This document shows positions 8,092-16,236 of a stretch of 31,990 nt of DNA, piece after piece (within the stretch, counting starts at the first letter, position 1; every line of letters starts with the position of its first letter). The notes under the pieces were generated by a model. That model ran no database searches, was not told the origin of the DNA, and saw only the letters and a list, made by a program, of their open reading frames with translations. The stretch is taken from positions 1 to 31,990 of the forward strand of contig NZ_JAUMUL010000039.1 of NCBI RefSeq assembly GCF_030530635.1. Direction: 5' to 3'. A program made the translations under genes and the position numbers. This DNA comes from Actinomyces sp. Its GTDB lineage: Bacteria; Actinomycetota; Actinomycetes; Actinomycetales; Actinomycetaceae.

Positions 8092-8976
8092 GTGAGCAGC
8101 CACCGACCCACCATCCGCAAGCACGATGACCTGCCCGGCGCCACCCGACTGGAGGCGCAGGGGCTGGCCTGGCTCGGCCGGGCAATGGCCGACGGCGGCG
8201 CCTGCGTGGTGCCCGCCCGCGTCGGCGACGGCTGGATCGAGGAGCCCCGGCTGACCGATTCTCGCGTGACGCCGGCGGCGGCCGAGGCCTTCGGGCGGGC
8301 GCTGGCCGTCACCCATGCGGCCGGGGCGCCCGCCTTCGGATGCGCCCCGCCCGGCTGGGACGGGCACACGCAGATGGGGCGCAGCAACATCCGTCTGCGC
8401 CCGCACGCGGTCGAGTCCGGCACTCCGCGCCGCTGGGGCGAGTTCTACGCGGCGGACCGCATCGCCCCCTACATCCGCCCGGGTCGGGATGCGGGCACAC
8501 TAAGCGCCACAGACGCCGCCCTACTGGAGCGGGTCTGCGAGCGCCTGGCCGACGGCGAATTCGACTCCGCCCAGCCCCGCCTCATCCGCCAGGCCGCCGC
8601 AGAGCGGGGCGACGCCGTCGCCGTGGCGCGCACGCACGGGGACCTGTGGACCGGCAACGTCATGTGGGTGCCGACGACGGAGACCTCCGACTGGGCGCCC
8701 GGCGGCGCGGATCGCGGGGCGGGCGGCACCGTGGGCGTGCTGATCGACCCGCTCGCCCAGGGTGCGCACGCGGAGACCGACCTGGCGGCCTTGGGCGTGT
8801 TCGGGCAGCCGTATCTGGAGCGGATCGTTTCCGGCTACCACGAGGTCTCACCGCTGGCGGACGGCCGGCGCGAGCGGGTGGGGCTGCACCAGTTGCACCT
8901 GCTGATGATTCACGTGTTCCTGTTCGGGGGCGGCTACGGGCCGCAGGCGGCGGCGGTGGCTCGCCGCTACGCCTGA
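8092..8976 (+). CDS. Fructosamine kinase family protein
   Basis: A 294-aa protein kinase-like-fold enzyme of the fructosamine/ketosamine 3-kinase family, which phosphorylates sugar-amine (Amadori) adducts on proteins or small amines and so helps remove glycation. The catalytic-loop motif HGDLWTGNVMW begins at residue 182, and the metal-binding motif LIDPLAQGAHAETDLAAL at about 217. The family-typical MGRSNI segment (95-100) is also present. GTG 8092 is the preferred start because it gives the normal family length; upstream in-frame codons belong to the aldolase gene region. The gene lies 26 bp behind the class I aldolase, suggesting co-transcription and a link between sugar-phosphate metabolism and glycation repair. 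The actual substrate is unknown. Confidence 0.88.
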   Translation: MSSHRPTIRKHDDLPGATRLEAQGLAWLGRAMADGGACVVPARVGDGWIEEPRLTDSRVTPAAAEAFGRALAVTHAAGAPAFGCAPPGWDGHTQMGRSNIRLRPHAVESGTPRRWGEFYAADRIAPYIRPGRDAGTLSATDAALLERVCERLADGEFDSAQPRLIRQAAAERGDAVAVARTHGDLWTGNVMWVPTTETSDWAPGGADRGAGGTVGVLIDPLAQGAHAETDLAALGVFGQPYLERIVSGYHEVSPLADGRRERVGLHQLHLLMIHVFLFGGGYGPQAAAVARRYA

Positions 8977-9017
8977 GGCCGACTCCGGGCACCGCAGCCA
9001 GTCGGCTGCATACTGGC

Positions 9018-9890
9018 CTACAGATTCACCTGCCGGGAGATGATGCCGGCCTTGGCGCGGCGGGCATCGGCGTCGAGCGGGGCGTCGTCGGCGAGGGCGG
9101 ACTCCAGCCGCTGCGCCATGGCCCGCATGGGCTCGGTGAGTTCCTCGGCCTCGGTGCCGGGCACGAGTTCCCACACGGGGATGGCCAGTCCGCAGGCGCG
9201 GAAGGCGCCGAGGAAGCGGGCGCCCTCCTCCAGGTCGGACTCGCGGGCGGCGTGGATGCGGGCGAAGGCGTTGAAGAAGGCGTCCTCGTCCTCGACGCGC
9301 ACCCAGCGGACGAACTCCTTGCCGTTCATGCGGCACCAGTAGGCGTGGTCGATGCCGGGCACCGGCACGGTGGGGGCGATCCCCTCCTTGGCGTCCTCAA
9401 CGATCCGCGCCGCCTCGGGCTCGGCGACCTGCTCGGCGGTGAGCCAGAAGTCGAAGGACTCGCGCACATCAATGCCGGGGGTGTAGTCGGGGTCAAGGAT
9501 GTCCTGGAGGCGCTCGCCGGGCTCGGGCAGGCCACTGGGCGCCAGGCCGGTTCCGGGTTCAAGGTCTAGGGCCTCCAGCAGGGCGGCGGCGACGTCCCGG
9601 CTGGCATCCCCGGAGCGGACGGTGCTCTGCATGGCCACCAGCACCTCGCCGTCGGCGCGTTTGAGGGAGCGGGCCAGTTCGGGCAGGAGGGTGACCAGCT
9701 GGACCTCCTGACCGCCGTGGTCGGTGTCCAGGCGCACCGTCATGGAGGCGGCGGGGATGATCTGCATCATCGCCACCAGGTCCGGCTCGGCGGCGAGCCC
9801 GGCGAAGGGGCGGGCGACGAAGGGGATCTGCTGCTTCTTGGCGGCCTTGCGGTCGCCGTCGCGACGCCGCTGGCGGTTCTTCTTCGACAT
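9018..9890 (-). CDS. DUF5926 family protein
   Basis: A 290-aa actinobacterial protein of unknown function that I match to DUF5926 by its lysine/arginine-rich N-terminus (KKNRQRRRDGDRKAAKK) followed by the family-like IPFVARPFAGLAAEPDL. Some relatives have been annotated as SecA-related, but no SecA ATPase motif is visible here. It is acidic beyond the basic tail, with no signal peptide and no membrane segment, so it should be cytoplasmic. The start at 9890 is chosen because the 22 residues upstream in frame are an Arg/Pro-rich extension unlike a normal start. It converges on the fructosamine-kinase gene with a 41-bp gap and shows no functional link to it. Confidence 0.8.
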   Translation of the reverse strand: MSKKNRQRRRDGDRKAAKKQQIPFVARPFAGLAAEPDLVAMMQIIPAASMTVRLDTDHGGQEVQLVTLLPELARSLKRADGEVLVAMQSTVRSGDASRDVAAALLEALDLEPGTGLAPSGLPEPGERLQDILDPDYTPGIDVRESFDFWLTAEQVAEPEAARIVEDAKEGIAPTVPVPGIDHAYWCRMNGKEFVRWVRVEDEDAFFNAFARIHAARESDLEEGARFLGAFRACGLAIPVWELVPGTEAEELTEPMRAMAQRLESALADDAPLDADARRAKAGIISRQVNL

Positions 9891-10046
9891 GCGCGCCAGC
9901 CTACCGGGTGCCGGTTGTCCCGGCCGTCGGCGACGGGCCCGGAAGGTGCGGCACACCTGTCGTCCTTAGGTGAGGCGGATGCACCAAAGGCGGCCTGTTC
10001 CACGCCCGCGCCCCTCCCGGTCGGCCGCACAGCGCCGTCGTCGGCC

Positions 10047-10301
10047 TCAGAAGCGGGAGGAGGAACCGGAGCCGTGGAAGCTGCCACCGCCGCTGAAGTG
10101 GCTGGACGAGCCGGAACCGGAGAAGCCACCACCTGAAGATGCGGGCGCGTAGGTGGCCGCCCAGCTGTAGCCGGTGACGAGGTTGGCGACCGGTCGCGAG
10201 AACTGCGGCACCGGGCCGGCGCCGGAGGCGGACAGGCCCGGGGCGCGCAAGCCCGGAGAGTTGGAGTTGATGCGGATCGTGGTGGCGGGGTTGTAGTGCA
10301 C
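10047..10301 (-). pseudogene. Probable remnant: short frame with Gly/Ser/Phe-rich tail
   Basis: An 84-codon frame from GTG 10301 ends in a low-complexity tail of repeated SGGGFSGSGSSSHF-like units, a style common at the C-terminus of bacterial membrane or secreted proteins such as TPM-domain proteins. The reading frame stays open back to a stop at 10476-10478 but has no ATG or GTG in that stretch. It also crosses a strong hairpin (10318-10349), so the frame upstream is unlikely to be coding. The simplest reading is the 3' end of a gene whose front was lost. A genuine small protein cannot be excluded, but no ribosome site is evident. Confidence 0.4.
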
Positions 10302-10317
10302 GCGACCACCGCGGGAT

Positions 10318-10349
10318 GAAGCCGACCACCACCTCTGGTAGTCGGCTTC
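10318..10349. terminator. Strong 32-nt hairpin
   Basis: GAAGCCGAC (10318-10326) pairs with GTCGGCTTC (10341-10349). ACCA (10328-10331) pairs with TGGT (10336-10339) across one C-A mismatch, closing a 4-nt loop. This 13-pair stem is typical of terminators in high-GC actinobacteria that lack a T-tract. It would work on either strand; which transcript it ends is unclear. Confidence 0.5.
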
Positions 10350-10479
10350 GCCGTACCGGCACGAGCCGCGCGCATACTCGTTGATCGCAGGGGGCCGGCC
10401 GTGGGGCTCCTGGCCGGCCTCGCCCCTTGGGCGAGTCCCTGCGGCCGGCGTTGCCCGGGCACAGGAGTCCGCCTGTCAG

Positions 10480-10595
10480 ACACGAGTAAGCCGTCAAAGA
10501 CACGCGTTTTGGACTTCTGCACGGGTTCTACACGTGCAAGTCGTCTAAAACGCGTGATCCTGGCGCAAACCCGTGTTCGTGCAGACAACTCGTGT
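10480..10595. repeat. Nested inverted repeats, element A
   Basis: An outer pair ACACGAGT (10480-10487) / ACTCGTGT (10588-10595) encloses CACGCGTTTT (10501-10510) / AAAACGCGTG (10547-10556). This inner stem continues through an imperfect arm GACTTCTGCAC / GTGCAAGTC. CACGGGTT (10520-10527) can also pair with AACCCGTG (10568-10575). CGTGTTCGTG occurs twice directly (10572-10581, 10591-10600). The element could form a large cruciform or a structured RNA. Confidence 0.6.
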
Positions 10596-10665
10596 TCGTG
10601 GTGCGGGGCCTGTCAGCGGCAGTCGATGCAACAACGGGCGGCCATCCACCTCACGATGCTTAACT

Positions 10666-10732
10666 GGCACTTCGTGTTTAAGGGTGTGTTGGCCTGGCGG
10701 TTCGTACGGTATAGGCACGAAGTGCCGAACCG
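10666..10732. repeat. Inverted repeat, element B
   Basis: GGCACTTCGTG (10666-10676) is perfectly complementary to CACGAAGTGCC (10716-10726). Overlapping it, CGGTTCG (10698-10704) pairs with CGAACCG (10726-10732), so the two stems compete for the last base. There is no open gene across it and no T-tract. Its role is unknown. Confidence 0.55.
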
Positions 10733-10955
10733 TCACCCAAGGCACACAAGCGAACGCGCCAAAAGCCCGCGCCCCGTAGTGTCGCAGGCGCCCGGCCTTA
10801 CGGGCGGGCTTCGGCAACACTTACCCGCCCGGTCGCGCCGCCGAGGGCGGGCCCGCCACCGCGGTTACGTCCGGGCGCAGCTGAGCGCCTCGATCACTCT
10901 CCCAGAGCTGTTCCGCCGGCACGCCATCAAGGATCAGGCGCGTTGGGGTTCCAAA

Positions 10956-11077
10956 GTGTCCGGATTCGGGACAAACGACTTCAAGGACCGCAAATGTAGG
11001 CTTCGCACCCGCATGATTCCAACGTTCTGCCAGCGCTCACCGACACCGGCGGGCTCGTTTGTCCCGAATCTGGACAC
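10956..11077. repeat. 23-bp terminal inverted repeats, element C
   Basis: The 23 bases at 10956-10978 (starting GTGTCCGGATTCGGGACAAA) are the reverse complement of 11055-11077 with a single mismatch. They enclose 76 bp without a gene. The 122-bp layout resembles a miniature inverted-repeat element, but I see no matching target-site duplication at the outer edges. It could equally be a regulatory or structural palindrome. Confidence 0.6.
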
Positions 11078-11503
11078 CTCACAGGCTCTTTCGGTTTGCC
11101 GGTGCGGTTGACGGGGTGCGGTGGGGCCGTGGGCCGACCCATAATGACGGCATTCCGGACGACGTCGGCGGCTGCCGGCCACCCCGCCCCCGACTCCCAC
11201 AGCCCCCACTCAACACCGACAACCACCACCCACTCCAACTACCAAGACCGTGCCTACCTGCGACAAAGCGATGGGGTGGGCGCTACAACGGCTCATCAAT
11301 GCCGGATCAGTCCAGATGCGAGGCAGACAGGGCATACGGGCGCCCACCTATCGAAAGATCACCGGACGCGATCCGTCCACCGGCGTATAGTCGACGCCGC
11401 ATCCCGACACGCGATTCTCGGGACGACGGCGGGGCATGACTACCGGGGAGACGGCGCGGAGGAGGCGGTGCCGGGCTAGCATCCCGGACCGCCCTTCGGG
11501 CCA

Positions 11504-12517
11504 TCACACCGTGCTCCGCTCCACCAGCTGCATGTCCATGATCACCGTTCGAGGCGCCTCGCCCTCGATCATCGCCAGCGCCAGCTCCGCCGCGCGCTCC
11601 CCCTCCTCACGCAGCGGCTGATGCACCGTGGTGATTCCCGGTTCGTACTGCTCCGCCAGCGGGTGATCGTCGAAGCCGATCACCGAGATCTCGCCGGGGA
11701 CATCTCTGCCGGCATCGCGCAACGCCTCAATGACGCCGACGGCGATGCGGTCCGAACCGGCCAGCACCGCATCGAACTCAATGCCGGAGACCAGTAGACC
11801 GCGCATGGCACGGTGTCCGCCGAGCTGATCCCAGCCGGTATGTACGATCCGATCCTCGCTCAGGCGGTCACCGAGCACGCGCCGATAGCCCCTGATGCGG
11901 TCGGCGGAGGCGGGATTGTCCGCCGGCCCCATGATGCACACGGCATCGGTCCGGCCCGCGCTCACGAGACCCTGCGCGGCCAGAGCGGCGCCCTCGACGT
12001 CGTCGGAGTAGACGGTGGAGAACACCCCCCGGTACGGGTCACCCTCCAACTGGCCGCACAGCACCACGGGCACGGGCAGATCGACCAGCCGGTCCAGCAG
12101 TTCGCCGCCCTCGTAGGGGGTGATGACGACGACGGCGTCCACCGCGCCCCGGCCGATGTGCTCCAGCACGCGCTCGCGCTCCGCAGGCGTGGCCGCCTCC
12201 AGGATCATCGGCAGGTTGGGCCCGTCTGCGAGTCTCGAGACGATCCCCTCACACAGTCGCGCATAGGTGGGGTCGGTGAACAGTTCGGCGAAGGGGTCGG
12301 TGAACAGCAGGGCGATCGCCTCCGAGCGTCCCACGGCCAGCGCCCGCCCCCGCCGGTTGACGACGAAGCCCGTCTGCTCCACGGCGCGCATGACGCGCTC
12401 GCGCGTGGCCGGCTTGCACTTGGGGGACCCGTTCAGCGCACGCGAAACCGTCGACGGCGCCACGCCCGCGGCGCGGGCGACGTCGGCGATGGTCACGCGC
12501 CTGCCCGGAGATGTCAC
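11504..12517 (-). CDS. LacI-family transcriptional regulator, ebg locus
   Basis: A 337-aa LacI/GalR-type repressor starting at GTG 12517. The helix-turn-helix VTIADVARAAGVAPSTVSRA lies at about 8-27, followed by the hinge (NRRGRALAVGRSEAIALLF) and an effector-binding domain ending with VIGFDDHPLAEQYEPGITT. It is divergent from ebgA, which mirrors the role of EbgR beside ebgAC in E. coli, though orthology is not proven. Two tandem palindromes of LacI-family type (12586-12603 and 12609-12624) lie between the genes and are the obvious binding sites. The inducer is presumably a beta-galactoside or a product of it. It differs clearly from the first LacI-type regulator of the window, and the two operator types also differ. 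Confidence 0.93.
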   Translation of the reverse strand: MTSPGRRVTIADVARAAGVAPSTVSRALNGSPKCKPATRERVMRAVEQTGFVVNRRGRALAVGRSEAIALLFTDPFAELFTDPTYARLCEGIVSRLADGPNLPMILEAATPAERERVLEHIGRGAVDAVVVITPYEGGELLDRLVDLPVPVVLCGQLEGDPYRGVFSTVYSDDVEGAALAAQGLVSAGRTDAVCIMGPADNPASADRIRGYRRVLGDRLSEDRIVHTGWDQLGGHRAMRGLLVSGIEFDAVLAGSDRIAVGVIEALRDAGRDVPGEISVIGFDDHPLAEQYEPGITTVHQPLREEGERAAELALAMIEGEAPRTVIMDMQLVERSTV

Positions 12518-12557
12518 GGGCCCATCCTGCTAGAACATCTCGATTCTTGCATCCCAC

Positions 12558-12624
12558 TTGCATCGGCGGGCGGGACACTCTAGATTGTGGAACCGCTTCC
12601 ACAAAAACGTGGAATCGGTTCCAC
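12558..12624 (+). promoter_or_regulatory. ebgA promoter with two tandem LacI-type operators
   Basis: A -35-like TTGCAT (12558-12563) and -10-like TAGATT (12581-12586) are 17 bp apart. The near-perfect palindrome TGTGGAACCGCTTCCACA (12586-12603) starts at the last base of the -10 box. A second copy, GTGGAATCGGTTCCAC (12609-12624), follows with centres 22 bp apart, about two helical turns, so two dimers could bind side by side. Both have the central CG of LacI-family operators. The ebgA ribosome site AAGGAG follows at 12630-12635. Confidence 0.75.
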
Positions 12625-12641
12625 ATCTCAAGGAGCACGTA

Positions 12642-15600
12642 ATGGCGCATGCGAACGACTGGGAGAACCCGGGTCTGCCCCACCGGCACCGCCTGCCGGC
12701 ACGGGCCTACTTCTTCGGATACGACTCCCCCGAGGCGGCCGCCACCCGGGACCGGGCGCGTTCCCGGGGATTCACGGACCTGAGCGGTCTGTGGTTCTTC
12801 CGCCTGTTCGACTCCCCCCGCCGGGTGCGCGCCGAACACCTGGCCGTACCCCACCCCGAATGGGGGCGGGTGCGCGTCCCCCACCTATGGCAGGTGGACG
12901 GACACGGTCCGCTGCAGTACACCGACGAGGGCTTCCCCTTCACGGTCAGGCAGCCGGAAGTCCCCTCGCACAATCCGACGGGCGTGTACCAGCGCGAACT
13001 GCTCCGCCCCGTCCTGGCCCCGGGCGAGCAGGCGGTGCTGCGCCTGGACGGGGTCGACTCCTACGCGGAGATCTACCTCAACGGCGCCTTCGTCGGCATG
13101 ACCAAGGGCTCCCGGCTCAGCGCCGAGTTCGACGTGACCGAGCTGCTGACCCGGCGCGCCAACCTGCTGACCGTCAAGGTACTCCAGTTCAGCGACGGCA
13201 CCTATGTGGAGGACCAGGACATGTGGTGGGCGTCGGGGATCTTCCGCGACGTCTACCTGATGGTCCGCCCGGCCGCGCGGCTGGAGGACTTCCACGTCAC
13301 CACCCGCCTGAGCGACGACGGCGGCGCCGACGTCATGGTGGCGGTGCGCACCCGCGCCGCCCGCGACGTCCGCCTGACCCTTACCGGCCCGGACGGCACC
13401 CGCCTGGAGGGCATCGCCGACGACGACGCCCCCGGCACCCTGCACGTGCCCGAGGCGCGCACCTGGAGCCCGGAGTCTCCCGTCCTGTACGACCTGGTCA
13501 TGTCCGTGCACGACGCCGACGGCACCGTCGTCGAGACCGTGCCGCACCGCCTGGGCCTTGCCGAAGTGAGCATCGAGGACGGCCGCCTACTGCTCAACGG
13601 CACCTACTTCAAGATGCGCGGAGTCAACCGGCACGACCACGACGACCGCCGCGGCCGGGCCGTCGGCATGGCACGGGTGCGCCGGGACCTGGAGCTGATG
13701 AAGCTGCACAACATCAATGCGGTACGCACCTCCCACTACCCCAACGACCCGCGCTTCTACGAGATGTGCGACGAGCTGGGCCTGCTGGTGATGGCCGAGA
13801 CCGACCTGGAGACCCACGGCTTCGAGAACACCGGCGACATCGCCCGCATCACCGACGACCCCGCCTGGGAGCCGACCTTCGTGGACCGCATCGAGCGGCT
13901 GGTGATCCAGGAGCGCAACCACGCCTGCATTGTGGCCTGGTCACTGGGCAACGAGTCCGGCTTCGGCTGCAATATCAGCGCCATGTACGCCCGCTGCAAG
14001 CAGCTGGATGCGCGACCGGTGCACTACGAGGAGGACCGGGACGCCGAATGCGTGGACCTGGTCTCCACCATGTACTCGCGAGTGTCGCAGATGAACGACT
14101 TCGGCGAGCACCCGCACCCCAAGCCGCGCATCCTGTGCGAGTACGGCCACGCCATGGGCAACGGCCCCGGCGGCCTGGCGGAGTATCAGCGGGTCATCGA
14201 CCGCTGGGACTCCATCCAGGGCCAGTTCATCTGGGAGTGGTGCGACCAGGGGCTGGTGGCCCAGACCGCGGACGGCCGCGAGTACCACTCCTATGGCGGC
14301 GATCACGGCGACTACCCGCACAACTCCAACTTCTGCATCGACGGGCTCGTCTTCCCCTGGCAGGAGCCGAGCCCGGGCCTGGCCGAGTACAAGCAGGTGA
14401 TCTGCCCGATCGGCGTGGTTTGGGACGACGGCGCGCTGCGGGTGCGCAACGGCCGGTTCTTCACCGACGCCGCCGATGTGGTCCTGGACCTGGAGCGGGT
14501 CGTCGACGGCGTCGCCGAACCGCTGGGGCGAATCACGCCGGGGCCGCTCGCCCCGCAGCAGGAGATGCGCCAGGAGCTGCCGGTGGATGTCGAGGCGGGG
14601 CGTCTGACCCACCTGCGGGTGCGTGTGCGCTCCACAGCCCGCACGCCCTGGACGCCAGAGGGATATGAGCTGGGCGTGTACCAGTTCGTCGTCGCCGACG
14701 ACGCCGGCCCCGATGCCGCGGCTCACCTGCGCCCGGCCGCCTCCCGCATGGGGGTGCGCGCCCAGGGGGACGAACTGGTCGTCGTCGGGACGGAGCAGGA
14801 GCTCCGCTTCGACGCCGTCACCGGCGCTCTGATCTCCTGGGTGCGCGGCGGCAGACGGGTGCTGGCGGCGCCGCCCGCCGTCGGCTTCTGGACGCCGCTT
14901 ATCGACAACCACCAGCAGGAGTTCGATGCGCTGTGGTCCGGCCGCCACCTGCAGCTGATGCAGACCTCCACCCGGTCGGTGGTGCTGCGGCGGGAGGGGG
15001 ACGCCGTCGTCGTGGAGGTGGCGCAAATCATCGGTCCGCCCGCGCAGGCGCTGGGCTTCGAGGTGGACCTGAGCTACACGGTCACCGGCTCCACGGTGAG
15101 CGTCGGCGCCGTCGGCCACGCCTGGGGCGACTACCACGACATCATTCCGCGCATCGGCCTCACCCTGGAGGCCCCCGGCTACGCCCGAACGGTCGAGTGG
15201 CTGGGGCTGGGCCCGGGCGAGAACTACCCCGACTCCCGCGCGGCCGCCGTCTTGGGCCGCTGGAGCGCCACCGTGGAGGAGATGCAGACCCCCTACGTGG
15301 TGCCGCAGGACTGCGCCAACCGGGGCGGGGTGCGCTGGCTGACGCTCACCGACGCCAACGGCGCGGGCCTGGCCGTGTCCCGCACCCCGCTGCCGGGCGC
15401 CTGCGAGCCGCCGGAGGACTTCGACTTCTCGGTGTGGCCGTGGACGTGCCAGGACATCGACGCCGCCCGCCACCGCACCGATCTGGTGCCCCGGGAGAAC
15501 GTGACCGTCAACGTCAACCACCGTGTACTCGGGCTCGGCTCCAACTCGTGGGGCTCGGAGGTGCTGGAGGCCTACCGGACCCGGTTGGAGGACTTCTCCT

Positions 15601-15752
15601 TCGCCTTCGATCTGATCCCCCTGGACGGCGGCGGCGACGCCGACGGGGCGGCTCCGACCGGAGGGGCCGGCGAGTCCGCATCCGGCCTGCCCGGGACGGG
15701 CACGGCAACCGAGTCCTCCACAATCCCCGCAACCCTCGGAACAGGAGCGTGA
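12642..15752 (+). CDS. ebgA: Beta-galactosidase, GH2, EbgA type (large subunit)
   Basis: A 1036-aa GH2 enzyme, close to the size of E. coli EbgA, expected to cleave beta-galactosides in the cytoplasm. Catalytic residues are the acid/base E438 in SLGNES and the nucleophile E500 in CEYGHAMGNGPGG. The Bgal_small_N domain covers about 702-985. The call as EbgA rather than LacZ rests mainly on the next gene, an EbgC homologue, 4 bp downstream. ATG 12642 is preferred over an in-frame upstream ATG (12558) that would lie ahead of the -10 box and operators; AAGGAG sits 6 nt before it. The last 40 or so residues are a Gly/Ala/Ser/Thr-rich tail that GH2 enzymes normally lack. Repression by the divergent LacI protein is likely. 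Confidence 0.93.
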   Translation: MAHANDWENPGLPHRHRLPARAYFFGYDSPEAAATRDRARSRGFTDLSGLWFFRLFDSPRRVRAEHLAVPHPEWGRVRVPHLWQVDGHGPLQYTDEGFPFTVRQPEVPSHNPTGVYQRELLRPVLAPGEQAVLRLDGVDSYAEIYLNGAFVGMTKGSRLSAEFDVTELLTRRANLLTVKVLQFSDGTYVEDQDMWWASGIFRDVYLMVRPAARLEDFHVTTRLSDDGGADVMVAVRTRAARDVRLTLTGPDGTRLEGIADDDAPGTLHVPEARTWSPESPVLYDLVMSVHDADGTVVETVPHRLGLAEVSIEDGRLLLNGTYFKMRGVNRHDHDDRRGRAVGMARVRRDLELMKLHNINAVRTSHYPNDPRFYEMCDELGLLVMAETDLETHGFENTGDIARITDDPAWEPTFVDRIERLVIQERNHACIVAWSLGNESGFGCNISAMYARCKQLDARPVHYEEDRDAECVDLVSTMYSRVSQMNDFGEHPHPKPRILCEYGHAMGNGPGGLAEYQRVIDRWDSIQGQFIWEWCDQGLVAQTADGREYHSYGGDHGDYPHNSNFCIDGLVFPWQEPSPGLAEYKQVICPIGVVWDDGALRVRNGRFFTDAADVVLDLERVVDGVAEPLGRITPGPLAPQQEMRQELPVDVEAGRLTHLRVRVRSTARTPWTPEGYELGVYQFVVADDAGPDAAAHLRPAASRMGVRAQGDELVVVGTEQELRFDAVTGALISWVRGGRRVLAAPPAVGFWTPLIDNHQQEFDALWSGRHLQLMQTSTRSVVLRREGDAVVVEVAQIIGPPAQALGFEVDLSYTVTGSTVSVGAVGHAWGDYHDIIPRIGLTLEAPGYARTVEWLGLGPGENYPDSRAAAVLGRWSATVEEMQTPYVVPQDCANRGGVRWLTLTDANGAGLAVSRTPLPGACEPPEDFDFSVWPWTCQDIDAARHRTDLVPRENVTVNVNHRVLGLGSNSWGSEVLEAYRTRLEDFSFAFDLIPLDGGGDADGAAPTGGAGESASGLPGTGTATESSTIPATLGTGA

Positions 15753-15756
15753 ACCT

Positions 15757-16227
15757 ATGCGAGTCTTCTGCGACCTCGATTCGCTGGCCCGCGAGCGCGG
15801 CGCCGTCAAGAAGTGGCGGCGGGTCTGCCAGGCGATAGACCGCCTACCGGCAATCCGGCCCGCAGTGGCGTACTCGGTGGGCGACTCCCTGACCTACTGG
15901 AGGGACTCGGCCGCCCGCCTGCTGGCCGCCTGGGACGCCGGTGACGGCCTGGTCGCCTCGCGCCGCTACCTGAACGTGCTGCACGCCGTCGACGCCGATC
16001 TGACCGTGCAGGTGGCGCCGGTCGCCATCGCCCCCGTGCGCACCCCCTATGACGACCTCACCGACCGGGAGGTGCACGAGGCCGCCGAGACGCTGCGCAC
16101 GGTCACCGTGCCCGCCGGGGGGATCGGCGTGGTCGACGTCTCCGAGGCGTTCCGGCTGCTTCCCGGCAGCGGCGACGCCGCCATCATCCGCGTCACCGTC
16201 GAGGAGGCCTCCTTCCCCAACAAGTAA
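15757..16227 (+). CDS. ebgC: EbgC-like small subunit, YhcH/YjgK/YiaL family
   Basis: A 156-aa cupin-like protein of the YhcH/YjgK/YiaL (DUF386) family. In E. coli, EbgC binds EbgA and is needed for full beta-galactosidase activity. Family matches include VKKWRRVCQAI (17-27), AYSVGDSLTYW (38-48) and the C-terminal VTVEEASFPNK, which ends like EbgC. It starts 4 bp after ebgA with AGGAG 9 nt ahead, so both are made together. Compared with the E. coli sequence as I remember it, the histidine and glutamate residues of FEVHYYLQG and of IHEAYR are replaced here (LNVLHAVDA, VSEAFR), so a metal site may be lost. The structural role as partner of EbgA is the likely one. Confidence 0.88.
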   Translation: MRVFCDLDSLARERGAVKKWRRVCQAIDRLPAIRPAVAYSVGDSLTYWRDSAARLLAAWDAGDGLVASRRYLNVLHAVDADLTVQVAPVAIAPVRTPYDDLTDREVHEAAETLRTVTVPAGGIGVVDVSEAFRLLPGSGDAAIIRVTVEEASFPNK

Positions 16228-16236
16228 CCGAACCGA

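Larger units (their letters stand above)
10350..11503. other. Gene-free stretch with inverted repeats
   Basis: About 1.15 kb in which I find no credible gene. Frames that cross it (for example 10401-11111 plus and 11096-11479 plus) have no family-like motif, no ribosome site and unnatural composition. It holds three inverted-repeat elements, entered separately at 10480-10595, 10666-10732 and 10956-11077. The base composition is slightly less GC-rich than the genes around it. No tRNA or known structured RNA was recognised. The part from 11078 to 11503 shows nothing else I can name. Confidence 0.6.

Noticed and set aside
10401..11479. Plus-strand frames crossing the repeat zone
   Set aside because: They run through inverted repeats, lack any family resemblance and have no ribosome site.
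10302..11503. tRNA, small stable RNA or CRISPR array
   Set aside because: No cloverleaf with a T-loop signature and no regularly spaced direct repeats were found; only inverted repeats are present.
12587..15809. Long overlapping frames across ebgA (693 codons plus strand; 622 codons minus strand)
   Set aside because: They are Arg/Pro/Gly-rich shadows without motifs. The GH2 frame has all expected catalytic residues.
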